Positions 19,384 to 28,572 of a stretch of 64,000 bases of DNA are shown here, one piece after another (the first letter of the stretch is position 1; the number at the start of each line of letters is the position of its first letter). The translations under genes and the position numbers were made by a program. This stretch comes from Colwellia sp. 12G3 (GTDB taxonomy: Bacteria > Pseudomonadota > Gammaproteobacteria > Enterobacterales > Alteromonadaceae): assembly GCF_002836775.1 (NCBI RefSeq), contig NZ_PJAQ01000032.1, positions 173,569-237,568 of the forward strand, in the 5' to 3' direction. A model generated the notes under the pieces. It did not search any database. It saw only the letters and a program-made list of their open reading frames with translations, and was not told where the DNA came from.

Positions 19384-20955
19384 CTACTTCGCACTAGCAG
19401 CATCAACAGCTGCAGGTTGAACTAAATCACCGGTGTTATTTCCCCAAGCATTACGCTCATAAGTCACAACGGCGGCTATTTCGGTTTTGGTTAATTGACT
19501 ACCAAAAGCAGCCATGGCAGCATTTTTCTTACTTCCGTTAATCACTATATCTAAATGAACAGCAATATCTCCCGTTGCAATCACACTGCCTTTAAGCGCA
19601 GGAAATACCGGAGGTAAGCCTGTACCTGTTGGTTGATGACAAGCAACACAAGCGGTCATATAAACTTTTTCGCCCATAGCCATTAATTCATCTTGGTTAT
19701 AGACCTTAGCTAAATCCTCGACGGCTACTTCTGCAGTTATTGTCTCGACCACTTCTTCAGTAGTAGTTTCAATTGCTACGGATGCTGTTGCATCTTGTGT
19801 TGTACCTTCAACAGAATCGTTTTCAACAGCAGATTTAACATCAGATGCTTGCACGGCATCACCGGTATTATTACCCCAAGCATTACGCTCGTAGGTAACA
19901 ACAGCAGCAATTTGTTTCATGCTCAATTGCTTACCATAACCTTGCATACCCGTACCTGCCTTACCATTAAATACTGTTTTAATGTGCGTGGCGATATCAC
20001 CCATCGCTACTGGACTTCCCTTAAGTGCAGGAAATGCTGGCGGTAAACCAGTACCAGAAACTTGGTGACATGCGGCACAATAGGCAACATAAGTGGTTTC
20101 GCCTAATGCCATTAATTCATCCATAGGCACTGCTGCATTTAATGAGGCTTTTTCAGCTTCTGCAGCTTGGGCAATTATTTGATGCTGTTCATCAAGCCAT
20201 TTGGCATAGTCTGCTTCAGATTTCACTTCAACGACGATTGGCATAAAGCCATGATCTTTTCCGCATAACTCAGCACATTGACCACGGTAGACTCCGGGTT
20301 CGTCAACTTTAGTCCATGCTTCATTGATGAAACCAGGGTTAGCGTCTTGTTTAACCGCAAAAGCAGGTACCCACCAAGCATGGATAACATCATCAGATGT
20401 TATTAAGAATCTAACTTTTTTATTGGCAGGAATAACAAGGGGTTTATCAACTTCAAGTAAATAGTTTTCACCTTTGATGGCACTAGTTTCTTGTTGATTT
20501 TCGTATTGTTCGCGTGGGGTCGAAAGCACAGAGTAATACTCGATATCTTGATCAAAGTATTTGTAATGCCACTTCCATTGAGAGCCTGTTATTTGAATGG
20601 TAACATCAGAATTTTCATTGTCTTCCATGGCAATTAAGGTCTGTGTTGCTGGAATTGCCATAGCTATTAATATAACAATAGGAATTGCTGTCCATAATAC
20701 TTCAACCTTAGTGCTTTCATGAAAATCAGCAGGTTTTACTCCTTTAGATTTTCTGTGAAAAACCATAGACCAAAACATAGCACCAAAAACTATTACACCA
20801 ATAGCAGTACAAATGTAGAGTACCAGCATATGTAAATCATATACTTCCCTGCTAACGGCAGTAACCCCTTTCGTTAGGTTTAACTGCATATCTGCCCAGG
20901 CTGAATTGGTAAATAGGCTTACCAACACTAGCCAAATTAGCTTATGTTTCCCCAC
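19384..20955 (-). CDS. ctaC: Cytochrome c oxidase subunit II with two fused cytochrome c domains
   Basis: CuA-bearing subunit of a caa3-type oxidase. After a signal peptide and two membrane helices comes the cupredoxin domain with the CuA motif CAELCGKDHGFMP (near residue 225), then two class I cytochrome c domains with heme sites CAACH (Cys 293) and CVACH (Cys 436). The two domains share long identical blocks (GTGLPP, FPALKGS, IAAVVTYERNAWGNNTGD), so they arose by tandem duplication. The open frame extends to an ATG at 21009, but the GTG at 20953-20955 has AGGAG seven bases upstream and gives a clean signal peptide (MGKHKLIWLVLVSLFTNSAWA), so I start there. Confidence 0.93.
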   Translation of the reverse strand: MGKHKLIWLVLVSLFTNSAWADMQLNLTKGVTAVSREVYDLHMLVLYICTAIGVIVFGAMFWSMVFHRKSKGVKPADFHESTKVEVLWTAIPIVILIAMAIPATQTLIAMEDNENSDVTIQITGSQWKWHYKYFDQDIEYYSVLSTPREQYENQQETSAIKGENYLLEVDKPLVIPANKKVRFLITSDDVIHAWWVPAFAVKQDANPGFINEAWTKVDEPGVYRGQCAELCGKDHGFMPIVVEVKSEADYAKWLDEQHQIIAQAAEAEKASLNAAVPMDELMALGETTYVAYCAACHQVSGTGLPPAFPALKGSPVAMGDIATHIKTVFNGKAGTGMQGYGKQLSMKQIAAVVTYERNAWGNNTGDAVQASDVKSAVENDSVEGTTQDATASVAIETTTEEVVETITAEVAVEDLAKVYNQDELMAMGEKVYMTACVACHQPTGTGLPPVFPALKGSVIATGDIAVHLDIVINGSKKNAAMAAFGSQLTKTEIAAVVTYERNAWGNNTGDLVQPAAVDAASAK

Positions 20956-21260
20956 ACGGCATCTCCTCTTTGTCATTATAGAGAACAGATCTGCAGCAAT
21001 GTACTTCATAACTCATTGAACTGAATATCTGTTGTTATTATTTTTATTAACTAACTAAAGCTCGGTTTAGGCATTATATCGTGATGTAAAATGGTGCATG
21101 ACGAATATTACTTAATTTAGAGATCAGGTTAATTACCGACGTGAATAATAATCAGGCATGGCACTAGTGAACTAGTGTGACAGGATTAGCGCATCGACGT
21201 CTTTTTATTCTTTTTATGTTCGTTTTGTATGCGTTACTAGTAATAGAATTACGCTAAAAA

Positions 21261-21274
21261 TTGATCTAGGTCAA
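21261..21274. promoter_or_regulatory. FNR/Anr-like box upstream of the oxidase genes
   Basis: TTGATCTAGGTCAA matches the FNR consensus TTGAT-N4-ATCAA at nine of ten positions. It lies about 305 bases upstream of the chosen ctaC start in the ctaC/lexA intergenic region. Oxygen-dependent repression or activation of the caa3 block is plausible. The remaining bases between 20956 and 21440 show nothing else I can name. Confidence 0.45.
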
Positions 21275-21440
21275 ATATTTTATAGCGAAGAAATAGTAAA
21301 AAAGTGATTTAATTCAATGGAGTATTAGCTCTAAAACCTATGTGAGCATTACCAGGGATAGCTTTTATTAATTTTAATAAAGGGGTTTTAAAATTGAAGA
21401 AAATTTCGTTGAAATTTAGAAGAGAAAAATATATGGAGAC

Positions 21441-21493
21441 AAATAAAAACGCCATATTTCATTACCTAATGAGTCAGATAAAGAATATGGCGC
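21441..21493 (-). terminator. Terminator downstream of lexA
   Basis: CGCCATATT (21450-21458) and AATATGGCG (21484-21492) pair around a 25-base loop. On the minus strand the stem is followed by GTTTTTATTT. It lies about 30 bases after the lexA stop codon. Confidence 0.7.
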
Positions 21494-21521
21494 ATGATTT
21501 AACTGTAAGCTTGGTATTTAG

Positions 21522-22157
21522 TTACATCCAACGACCACTTCGAATAATACCGACAGCAATACCTTCAATATTAAATTCTTGATTAGCTAGATCGACTTTA
21601 ATCGGAGAAAAAGCTTCATTCTCGGCATGTAAATAAACAATATTTCCTTCACGCTTAAAGCGTTTTACCGTGACATCATTTTCAACTCGGGCAACAACTA
21701 CTTGACCATTTTGTACTTCAGTGGTTTGATGCACAGCAAGTAAGTCACCATCTAAAATACCAATATCTTTCATGCTTTCGCCGTTAACTCGCAAAAGGTA
21801 ATCGGCCGCAGGGTGGAATAAATTACCATCCATTTTATAATGTTCTTCAATATGCTCTTGTGCCAAAATAGGTTCACCAGCAGCAACTCTACCTATCAAT
21901 GGTAAACCTTCTGCTTCAAGCATTTCTTCAACTAAGCGAATGCCACGCGAGGTGCCGGCAAGCATTTCGATATAGCCTTTTTTTGCTAAAGCTTTTAAGT
22001 GTTCTTCGGCGGCATTAGCTGATTTGAAACCAAAAAATGTAGCAATTTCGGCACGCGTAGGTGGCATGCCTGTATCTTGGATTTTTACTTTGATTAGATC
22101 ATAAATCTGTTGCTGTCGATTAGTCAGCGGGCGTAATTCGGTAGTCGAATCTATCAT
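21522..22157 (-). CDS. lexA: LexA repressor of the SOS response
   Basis: Repressor that cleaves itself with RecA help after DNA damage. The N-terminal winged helix (residues 1-70) includes [26 protein letters not shown]. The S24 peptidase domain has the Ala-Gly cleavage site in RVAAGEPI, the catalytic serine in GESMKDIGI and the catalytic lysine in DVTVKRF. At 211 residues it is near the usual 200-206. Two SOS boxes upstream indicate autoregulation. Confidence 0.98.
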   Translation of the reverse strand: MIDSTTELRPLTNRQQQIYDLIKVKIQDTGMPPTRAEIATFFGFKSANAAEEHLKALAKKGYIEMLAGTSRGIRLVEEMLEAEGLPLIGRVAAGEPILAQEHIEEHYKMDGNLFHPAADYLLRVNGESMKDIGILDGDLLAVHQTTEVQNGQVVVARVENDVTVKRFKREGNIVYLHAENEAFSPIKVDLANQEFNIEGIAVGIIRSGRWM

Positions 22158-22166
22158 AGCTTTAGC

Positions 22167-22182
22167 CTGTAAATTTACACAG
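22167..22182. promoter_or_regulatory. SOS box 1 of lexA
   Basis: CTGTAAATTTACACAG fits the LexA consensus CTGT-N8-ACAG at every fixed position. It lies ten bases upstream of the lexA start codon. Confidence 0.93.
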
Positions 22183-22187
22183 TGTTA

Positions 22188-22203
22188 CTGGTAGTATATA
22201 CAG
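22188..22203. promoter_or_regulatory. SOS box 2 of lexA
   Basis: CTGGTAGTATATACAG matches CTGT-N8-ACAG with one change. It starts 21 bases from the first box, two helical turns, the same tandem arrangement known for Escherichia coli lexA. Confidence 0.85.
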
Positions 22204-22747
22204 GATTAGGTGAAAGGCAAGCCCCACTTGGCTTTATCTAACTATTTATTGTTTTACGTATAGTCCCTATTTCACAATATGATTAAGCCTAACTTTTATT
22301 GATGAAACGTTGTTAATTAATATTATATTGGTACGAATTGCTAACATTACTATTAATAATTAAGTTTATGGTTAATAGGCTATTAATTAACATTATCATG
22401 ATCTAAAAATTAAATAATCATATATTCATTGGCACATAAAACCTTTGTTCACCAGCAATACCAAACACATGAAATTTGTGGTCTTGTTGTGTACAGGAAA
22501 AATGAATCAGGGTAGGCGCTCTATTGAGCAATAGCTAGTTATTGGGATTGAGAGCAACGCTGACCTGGAGCCTTTTAATCAGCAGAAGTGAGCAATAATT
22601 TAATGAAGTGGCTATAAGTCAAAACAGTTTCTTAGATACCCAATGCTCAAGCCAAATTATTTTTATCTAGTAAATTTAATTTAGTTTTGTAAGAATGACT
22701 TTAGCTAAAATAACATAAACGCACTAAATAATAACAAAAGGTTACTG
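22204..22747. other. Intergenic region upstream of the TonB receptor
   Basis: About 540 AT-rich bases with no gene. A long imperfect hairpin is visible at about 22519-22556 (GCTCT and CAATA pairing with TATTG and GAGAGC). It could be an untranslated leader of the receptor mRNA, but I see no riboswitch class I recognise. A ribosome-binding AAAGG lies six bases before the receptor ATG. Confidence 0.4.
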
Positions 22748-25700
22748 ATGCACTGGCGGAAAAAACTTGTTCAATCGTCTTTAATATTTGTAAGTGAAAA
22801 ACTTACTGTTGAGGTTATTGAACAACGAAAATTTAACTCCGCTAGTTTAGCGTTAACACTCGCATTAGCGTGTGCACCTTATGCTCAGTGTGCCGAGTTA
22901 AATAATACTTATTCGTTCAATATTCCTCAGCAAAGAGCAGATCTTTCGCTCACTCAATTTGCAGAGCAAGCAGATTTAACGCTTATTTTCTCACTAGATA
23001 AAGTAAGCGCTACTACTGCTAATAAGTTAACGGGCAATTATTCTATTGAACAAGCCATTAAACTTTTACTTGAAGGTACTGAGTTAGTTGCAACATTGAG
23101 TGAACAAGGTCTGCTTTCCATAAATAATAAAAATGATTTGGGGAAGACAGATAACATGTTTAAAAAAAATACATTATCAACAGCAATTATAGCAATTTTA
23201 GCTTCAACTGCTTCTATGCAAGCCACTGCTGAAGAAAGTAATATTGCCGAAAAAGACGTTGAAAAAATAACCGTTACCGGTATTCGAGGCGCTCTTGGTC
23301 GCGCTTTAGACACTAAACGTGAGGCGAGTGGTGTAGTTGATTCTATTTCTGCTGAAGATATTGGCAAGTTTCCAGATACTAACCTTGCCGAGTCATTACA
23401 ACGTATTACGGGCGTTTCAATCGATAGATCTGGCGGCGAAGGTCAAAAAATAACCGTGCGTGGTTTTGGTCCACAATTTAATACGGTACTAGTTAATGGT
23501 CGTCAACAAGCCTCGGAAGATCCCGGTCGTGATTTCAGTTTTGATACGCTTGCTGCTGAAATGGTAAAAACCTTAGATGTGCATAAAACATCTTCAGCAA
23601 AGGTGCAGTCAGGTGGTATTGGCGCTACGGTAAATATTGAAACCGCGAAACCTTTTGCAATTAATGGCTTTAAAATAGCAGGTAGTGTTAAAGCAACTTA
23701 CGACGGAAATAGTGAAGAGACCTCACCACAAGCATCACTTTTGATAAGTAATACTTTTAATGATGATACTTTTGGTGCGCTATTCGCAATATCGTATTTA
23801 GAACGTGAAACGAAATTAAACCGTGCACAAAGTGCCGGTTGGCGAGAAAACTCATCTTTTGGCAAAGGTGCTCCTGTAACCGAGTCTGGTGAAGTTTATA
23901 CCGGTAATATTTTTATTCCACAAAATTTTGATTCATTGGTTACCACAGAAAAACGTGAACGTACCAATGCCAATTTAGTCTTGCAGTATGCCCCCTCTGA
24001 TAATCTTATTATTACCGCGGATGCATTATATTCAGATTTTGATGTTACATCTGATACCACCTCTTATGGTCATTGGTTTACTTCTGACAATGTTGAAAAT
24101 GCTGTTGTTGATGCAAATGGTACTATCACTTCAATGTATCAAGAGACAGGTTTAGCAACAGATTTTCACGCTAAAAAAGCCGATCGTTTAACCGATTCTC
24201 TTTCTATTGGATTGAACTTTGATTGGGATGTTAACGATAACTTAAATATGAAATTCGATTTAAGTAATTCAACCGCTAAAAGAGAACCTAATAATGGTCG
24301 TGGTGGTAGTTTAGCGTTATTAGGTTACGCTAACCGCGTGCAATGGAATGTAGATGGTAATATTTTGCCTTATTATTCTGACTTTGCCACGCCAAATGCT
24401 TCAATTTATAGTGGTCAACAAGAAGGCGATGGGGTTAATCAAGATCCAAATAGTCCTGATTATGTGCCAGCTCAAGGTGTGTCTGATTATTTAGATACCG
24501 CTAACAGTCGTGCACACGTCATGATTCGTGACAGTAAAGAAGTTGAAGATGTCGTTACTCAAGTTAAGTGGGATAGTCTTTGGTTATCTGATGGAAATAA
24601 TGGTTTCTCTGCGGCTCGATTTGGTGCCATGTATTCTGCTGAAACGAAAACAGTTAATTCTTGGGATAACACCTCTAGCGGTACCCATTGTACTTACTGT
24701 AATTACCAAGACTTCCCTGATGTTAGCGCCTTTCCACAAGAAGTATTTGATGCCGGTAGTGACTTTTTAAGTGATGTAAGTGGTAGTGGTCGTACACCAT
24801 CACAGTGGTTAACATTTGATGGCGAAGCATTATTTGACTTCTTAGGTGCTGTTGAAGGTGTTGATTTTAACGCAGTAAAAACGAATAACTCTTTTGAAGT
24901 TAAAGAAGAAACTACCGCTTTTTATCTAGAACTCGATTTTGAGGGTGAGATAGCAGGTATGCCTCTCTACACTACCGGTGGTTTCCGTTACGAAAGCACT
25001 GATGTGACGGTAGGCGCTACACAAGCGAATGTTCAGCGATTAGATATTTTAGATGCCACTGAAATGCTAGCGGTGTATGGCCCAGCTTCAGGCTTTGATG
25101 AAAGCAGTAGTTATGCGCAGATTTTACCTAATTTCAGCACTAAATTAGAAATCACAGATGAACTCGTTGCACGCGCTGCAGCCTCAAGAAGTATTTCACG
25201 ACCTACTTTAAGTAGCTTGCGTCCAATTACGTCTTTAGACACTGTGCGCCAGGGTAACTTACAGTCTTCTAGTGGTAATGCTGAGTTAGTACCGTTTAGC
25301 TCAGATAACTTAGACTTGTCACTTGAATGGTATTACGCGGATGCTAGTTATGTTTCAGCGGGTTATTTCAGAAAACATGTAGCTAACTTTATAACCAGCA
25401 GTAAAAACCCTAAAACTTTTGTTACTGCTGATGGGAGCTTGTTAACAGACCCTTCGACAGGAAGCGATGTGAGTGGCCCTGATGCAGGTGACCAAGTTGC
25501 CGTATTTACCAATACAGCGCCAAGCAATGGTGAGTCAGCAGTTGTTGATGGTTGGGAACTAGCGGCACAACATACCTTTGATTCTGGATTTGGCCTGTTA
25601 GCTAATGCTACGCTTGTTGATAGTGATGCCGAATTAGATAATAGTGATATTACTCAAGTATTTGCGTTAACAGGCTTAAGTGATTCCACTAACCTTATCG

Positions 25701-25987
25701 CGTTCTATGAAAGTGGTGCATTCCAAGGTCGTATTGCCTATAACTGGCGTGATACTTTCTTGTACAGCCTTACGCAAGGCGGCGGTGATGGGGTAACTTA
25801 TGTTGAAGCTTATTCTCAGTGGGATGCAAGCGCAAGTTATGACATCACGGATGAAATTACCGTCTTTGTTGAAGGTATTAACTTAACTGAAGAATATACG
25901 CACAGTCGTGGTCGATTCTCTAATCAGATATTAGATGTTGTTGATAGCGGACGTCGTATTTCATTCGGTATACGTGGTTCATTCTAA
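22748..25987 (+). CDS. TonB-dependent receptor with N-terminal STN signalling domain
   Basis: Outer-membrane active transporter of 1079 residues. A first signal-like segment (FNSASLALTLALACAPYAQCA, residues about 29-49) is followed by an STN domain (about 55-125: FNIPQQRADLSLTQFAEQADL, LLEGTELVATL), the part that contacts FecR-type anti-sigma factors. Met 137 then begins a second typical signal peptide (MFKKNTLSTAIIAILASTASMQATA), the plug domain (about 175-300, GKFPDTNLAESLQRITGVSID, ITVRGFGPQFNTVLVNGR) and the barrel, ending in phenylalanine. The plug and barrel resemble the large receptor group found with tryptophan-halogenase genes in Alteromonadales. The ECF sigma and FecR genes lie downstream. 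The ligand is not evident, though porter and kinase genes suggest a sugar. Confidence 0.92.
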   Translation: MHWRKKLVQSSLIFVSEKLTVEVIEQRKFNSASLALTLALACAPYAQCAELNNTYSFNIPQQRADLSLTQFAEQADLTLIFSLDKVSATTANKLTGNYSIEQAIKLLLEGTELVATLSEQGLLSINNKNDLGKTDNMFKKNTLSTAIIAILASTASMQATAEESNIAEKDVEKITVTGIRGALGRALDTKREASGVVDSISAEDIGKFPDTNLAESLQRITGVSIDRSGGEGQKITVRGFGPQFNTVLVNGRQQASEDPGRDFSFDTLAAEMVKTLDVHKTSSAKVQSGGIGATVNIETAKPFAINGFKIAGSVKATYDGNSEETSPQASLLISNTFNDDTFGALFAISYLERETKLNRAQSAGWRENSSFGKGAPVTESGEVYTGNIFIPQNFDSLVTTEKRERTNANLVLQYAPSDNLIITADALYSDFDVTSDTTSYGHWFTSDNVENAVVDANGTITSMYQETGLATDFHAKKADRLTDSLSIGLNFDWDVNDNLNMKFDLSNSTAKREPNNGRGGSLALLGYANRVQWNVDGNILPYYSDFATPNASIYSGQQEGDGVNQDPNSPDYVPAQGVSDYLDTANSRAHVMIRDSKEVEDVVTQVKWDSLWLSDGNNGFSAARFGAMYSAETKTVNSWDNTSSGTHCTYCNYQDFPDVSAFPQEVFDAGSDFLSDVSGSGRTPSQWLTFDGEALFDFLGAVEGVDFNAVKTNNSFEVKEETTAFYLELDFEGEIAGMPLYTTGGFRYESTDVTVGATQANVQRLDILDATEMLAVYGPASGFDESSSYAQILPNFSTKLEITDELVARAAASRSISRPTLSSLRPITSLDTVRQGNLQSSSGNAELVPFSSDNLDLSLEWYYADASYVSAGYFRKHVANFITSSKNPKTFVTADGSLLTDPSTGSDVSGPDAGDQVAVFTNTAPSNGESAVVDGWELAAQHTFDSGFGLLANATLVDSDAELDNSDITQVFALTGLSDSTNLIAFYESGAFQGRIAYNWRDTFLYSLTQGGGDGVTYVEAYSQWDASASYDITDEITVFVEGINLTEEYTHSRGRFSNQILDVVDSGRRISFGIRGSF

Positions 25988-26006
25988 TTAATCTAGCTGT
26001 TTGAAA

Positions 26007-26039
26007 GGTAAGGTTTCTTTTGTTAAAAGAAACCTTACC
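26007..26039. terminator. Perfect 15-bp hairpin after the TonB receptor
   Basis: GGTAAGGTTTCTTTT pairs perfectly with AAAAGAAACCTTACC around a GTT loop, 20 bases after the receptor stop. There is no long T run on the plus strand, so it may act as partial terminator or as an mRNA-stabilising stem that lowers expression of the downstream genes. Confidence 0.7.
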
Positions 26040-26133
26040 TTCTGTATTTATAAGCAAGCAAATTTATAGTCGAGTTTGTTTGCCTATGCGTATAACCTGC
26101 TTATCTGCATACTAAAATACTTGGTTGTACATC

Positions 26134-27726
26134 ATGAATAAATTAACAAAAACAGTGGTCATTGTCGGTGGTGGTATTGCTGGTTGGTTAACCGCTGGGC
26201 GTTTAGCGGCTAAACACAAAAGTAATACCGAGCAGGGTTTAAAAGTTATTCTTATTGAATCAGCCAACATTCCAGCGGTAGGTGTTGGAGAAGGTACTTG
26301 GCCAACCATGCGCAGTACGCTGAGAGCATTAGGTATTAGTGAAAGTGATTTTATTCGTGAATGTGAGGCCAGCTTTAAACAAGGCGCTAAGTTTGCCAAG
26401 TGGTTTGATGGCACTGAAGATGACTTTTATTATCATCCCTTAGTTTTACCGCAAGGCTTTGGTAAAACAGATTTAGCGGCACATTGGTTAGCTAAGCAAG
26501 CACAAACAAAGCAAAATCACAGTCATGTTAACTCATTCTCAAACGATGTGTGTTTCCAAGAAGCCATTTGTGAGCAAGGTCTAGCACCCAAAACCATTCG
26601 CCATGCCGAATTCGCTGATGTAGCCAATTATGCTTATCATTTAGACTCGGCAAAGTTTGCTGTGTTTTTACAAAAACATTGCCAAAAAAAGCTCGGTGTT
26701 ACTCATATTGTTGATGACGTTACCGGTGTTAATTGCGCGGATAATAGCGCTAATAATGATACTACCAATAAAGGCGATATTCTTTCTGTAAGCACTGAAA
26801 ATAATGGTGATATTGCTGGTGAACTTTTTGTTGATTGCACGGGTTTTTCATCACTTTTATTAGGCAAACATTACCAAGTACCTTTCAAGAAGTGTGATGA
26901 CATTTTATTTATTGATACCGCGCTCGCGGTACAAGTTCCTTACGACTCAGCAGATTCACCTATTGCCTCGCATACAATTTCTACGGGTCAAGAAGCGGGT
27001 TGGATTTGGGATATAGGGCTACAACATCGTCGTGGTGTGGGTTATGTATATTCCAGTAAACACTCAACAGAAGCAGAAGCTAGAGCGGTTCTTGCGACAT
27101 ATGTTGGCGATAAATTTGCATCCCTTAATGTGCGTAAAATCCCTATTGTCAGTGGTCATCGAGAGAAGTTTTGGCAAAATAATTGTGTTGCCGTTGGTTT
27201 ATCTGCGGGTTTTTTAGAACCGCTTGAAGCCTCCGCTTTAGTCATGGTTGAGCTCGCGGCACAAATGATCAGTGAGCAATTACCTGCTTCTCGAGAGGTA
27301 ATGGATGTTGTGGCGAAACGTTTTAATGAAACGGCGTTATATCGTTGGGATAGAATCATTGATTTCTTGAAGCTACATTATATTTTAAGTGAGCGAACAG
27401 AGCCATTTTGGAGCGATAATCGTGATCCAACAACCATTCCACAAAGTTTACAAGACTTGATGACAGAGTGGCAATATCGTGCCCCGGCCGATCATGATTT
27501 TACCAGCAATAATGAAGTATTCCCTGCGGCGAGTTATCAATATGTACTTTATGGTATGCACTTTAAAAGTGATTATTGTCATACTCCGTACGCACTTGAT
27601 GACGGTGAATTTGCTAATAGTCAGTTCATGAAAAACAAGCAATTAATTGACAAAGCGTTATCGTCATTACCGAGTAATCGAGAGTTATTAGATAAAATTA
27701 AAAGCTATGGTTTTAGCCGAATTTAG
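26134..27726 (+). CDS. Tryptophan halogenase family flavoprotein
   Basis: A 530-residue FAD-dependent protein with the dinucleotide-binding GGGIAGW at the N-terminus, VGVGEGTWPTMRSTLRALGI, and the lysine-containing FKQGAKFAKW, in the position of the catalytic lysine of flavin-dependent halogenases. GWIWDIGLQ corresponds to the WxWxIP motif but with glycine in place of proline. ECFVDCTGF-like DCTGFSSLL is present. Most homologues next to TonB receptors are uncharacterised, and halogenation cannot be assumed. The frame opens at a TTG at 26125; I prefer the ATG at 26134, which starts directly at the flavin fold. Confidence 0.87.
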   Translation: MNKLTKTVVIVGGGIAGWLTAGRLAAKHKSNTEQGLKVILIESANIPAVGVGEGTWPTMRSTLRALGISESDFIRECEASFKQGAKFAKWFDGTEDDFYYHPLVLPQGFGKTDLAAHWLAKQAQTKQNHSHVNSFSNDVCFQEAICEQGLAPKTIRHAEFADVANYAYHLDSAKFAVFLQKHCQKKLGVTHIVDDVTGVNCADNSANNDTTNKGDILSVSTENNGDIAGELFVDCTGFSSLLLGKHYQVPFKKCDDILFIDTALAVQVPYDSADSPIASHTISTGQEAGWIWDIGLQHRRGVGYVYSSKHSTEAEARAVLATYVGDKFASLNVRKIPIVSGHREKFWQNNCVAVGLSAGFLEPLEASALVMVELAAQMISEQLPASREVMDVVAKRFNETALYRWDRIIDFLKLHYILSERTEPFWSDNRDPTTIPQSLQDLMTEWQYRAPADHDFTSNNEVFPAASYQYVLYGMHFKSDYCHTPYALDDGEFANSQFMKNKQLIDKALSSLPSNRELLDKIKSYGFSRI

Positions 27727-27791
27727 CTAAGCCGTTTAACCCACTTGGTATAACCGCTTAAATTTTAGTATCACCTAAAGAGTAATAATAT

Positions 27792-28520
27792 ATGGCACAG
27801 TTAGTTGCGATAGATAATAAAAATCACCTTAACTTAAAAGTAGATGCAGCTAAGGCTGAATTACATGGCGCGAACTTACACTTAGTGCCAGCCGTTATGT
27901 CTGAGTTTACCAATATGGCAGTACAGTATCCTTTAGTTATTACTAAAAATGGCGATACGGGGCAATTTGTCGTTGCTGCTATGCTAGGTTTTGAAGCGGG
28001 AGAAAATTTATTTTGGCGAGAGGGTCAATGGCAAGGTTTATACCTACCATTACAAATTAGACGACAACCATTTTTTGTTGGTAACCCTGAACAGAACAAA
28101 GATCAAGCGGGATCTGGCGATTATGTTGTCTGCTTTGATAGTGAAAGCCCAGCAATCTCCACCAATGAAGGCGAATCATTATTTGATGATAATGGTGGGG
28201 AAACTGAATATTTTCAACAAGCTAAGTATTGCCTTACTCAGTTATTACAAGGAGAGTTAGCTAATAAACAGTTACTTGAGCAATTAGAAAAGTTGCAGTT
28301 ACTGCAAGTGATGAAAATGGAAGTTACTTTTGCTAATCAGCAAAGTACCACGTTAAATGGTTTATATACTATTGATACGGAAAAACTTGCCGCCTTATCC
28401 GCTGAGAACATATCGAGTTTACATAAAGCGGGTCTGCTGCAAGCAATCTATACCTTAATTACCTCGCTTGGCCAAATTCATCATTTGATTGATTTAAAAA
28501 ATAAACAACTGGCTAGTTAG
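27792..28520 (+). CDS. SapC-like family protein
   Basis: A 242-residue protein with the SapC-like pattern: YPLVITKNGDTGQFVVAAMLGFEAGENLFW followed by WQGLYLPLQIRRQPFFVG. SapC is named after an S-layer-associated gene of Campylobacter, but the function of this family is unknown. It is a constant companion of tryptophan-halogenase genes in TonB receptor loci. I see no signal peptide, so it is probably cytoplasmic. Confidence 0.82.
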   Translation: MAQLVAIDNKNHLNLKVDAAKAELHGANLHLVPAVMSEFTNMAVQYPLVITKNGDTGQFVVAAMLGFEAGENLFWREGQWQGLYLPLQIRRQPFFVGNPEQNKDQAGSGDYVVCFDSESPAISTNEGESLFDDNGGETEYFQQAKYCLTQLLQGELANKQLLEQLEKLQLLQVMKMEVTFANQQSTTLNGLYTIDTEKLAALSAENISSLHKAGLLQAIYTLITSLGQIHHLIDLKNKQLAS

Positions 28521-28572
28521 TTTTCATTAAATTGCGCTAAGCATTATTCTCGTTTGGAATTAAAAATTACTC

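Noticed and set aside
20956..21009. Upstream ATG start for oxidase subunit II.
   Set aside because: It adds residues before a normal signal peptide, while the inner GTG has AGGAG seven bases upstream.
21394..21582. Open frame on the plus strand downstream of the oxidase genes.
   Set aside because: It runs through the lexA terminator hairpin into the lexA coding region on the other strand and has no family features.
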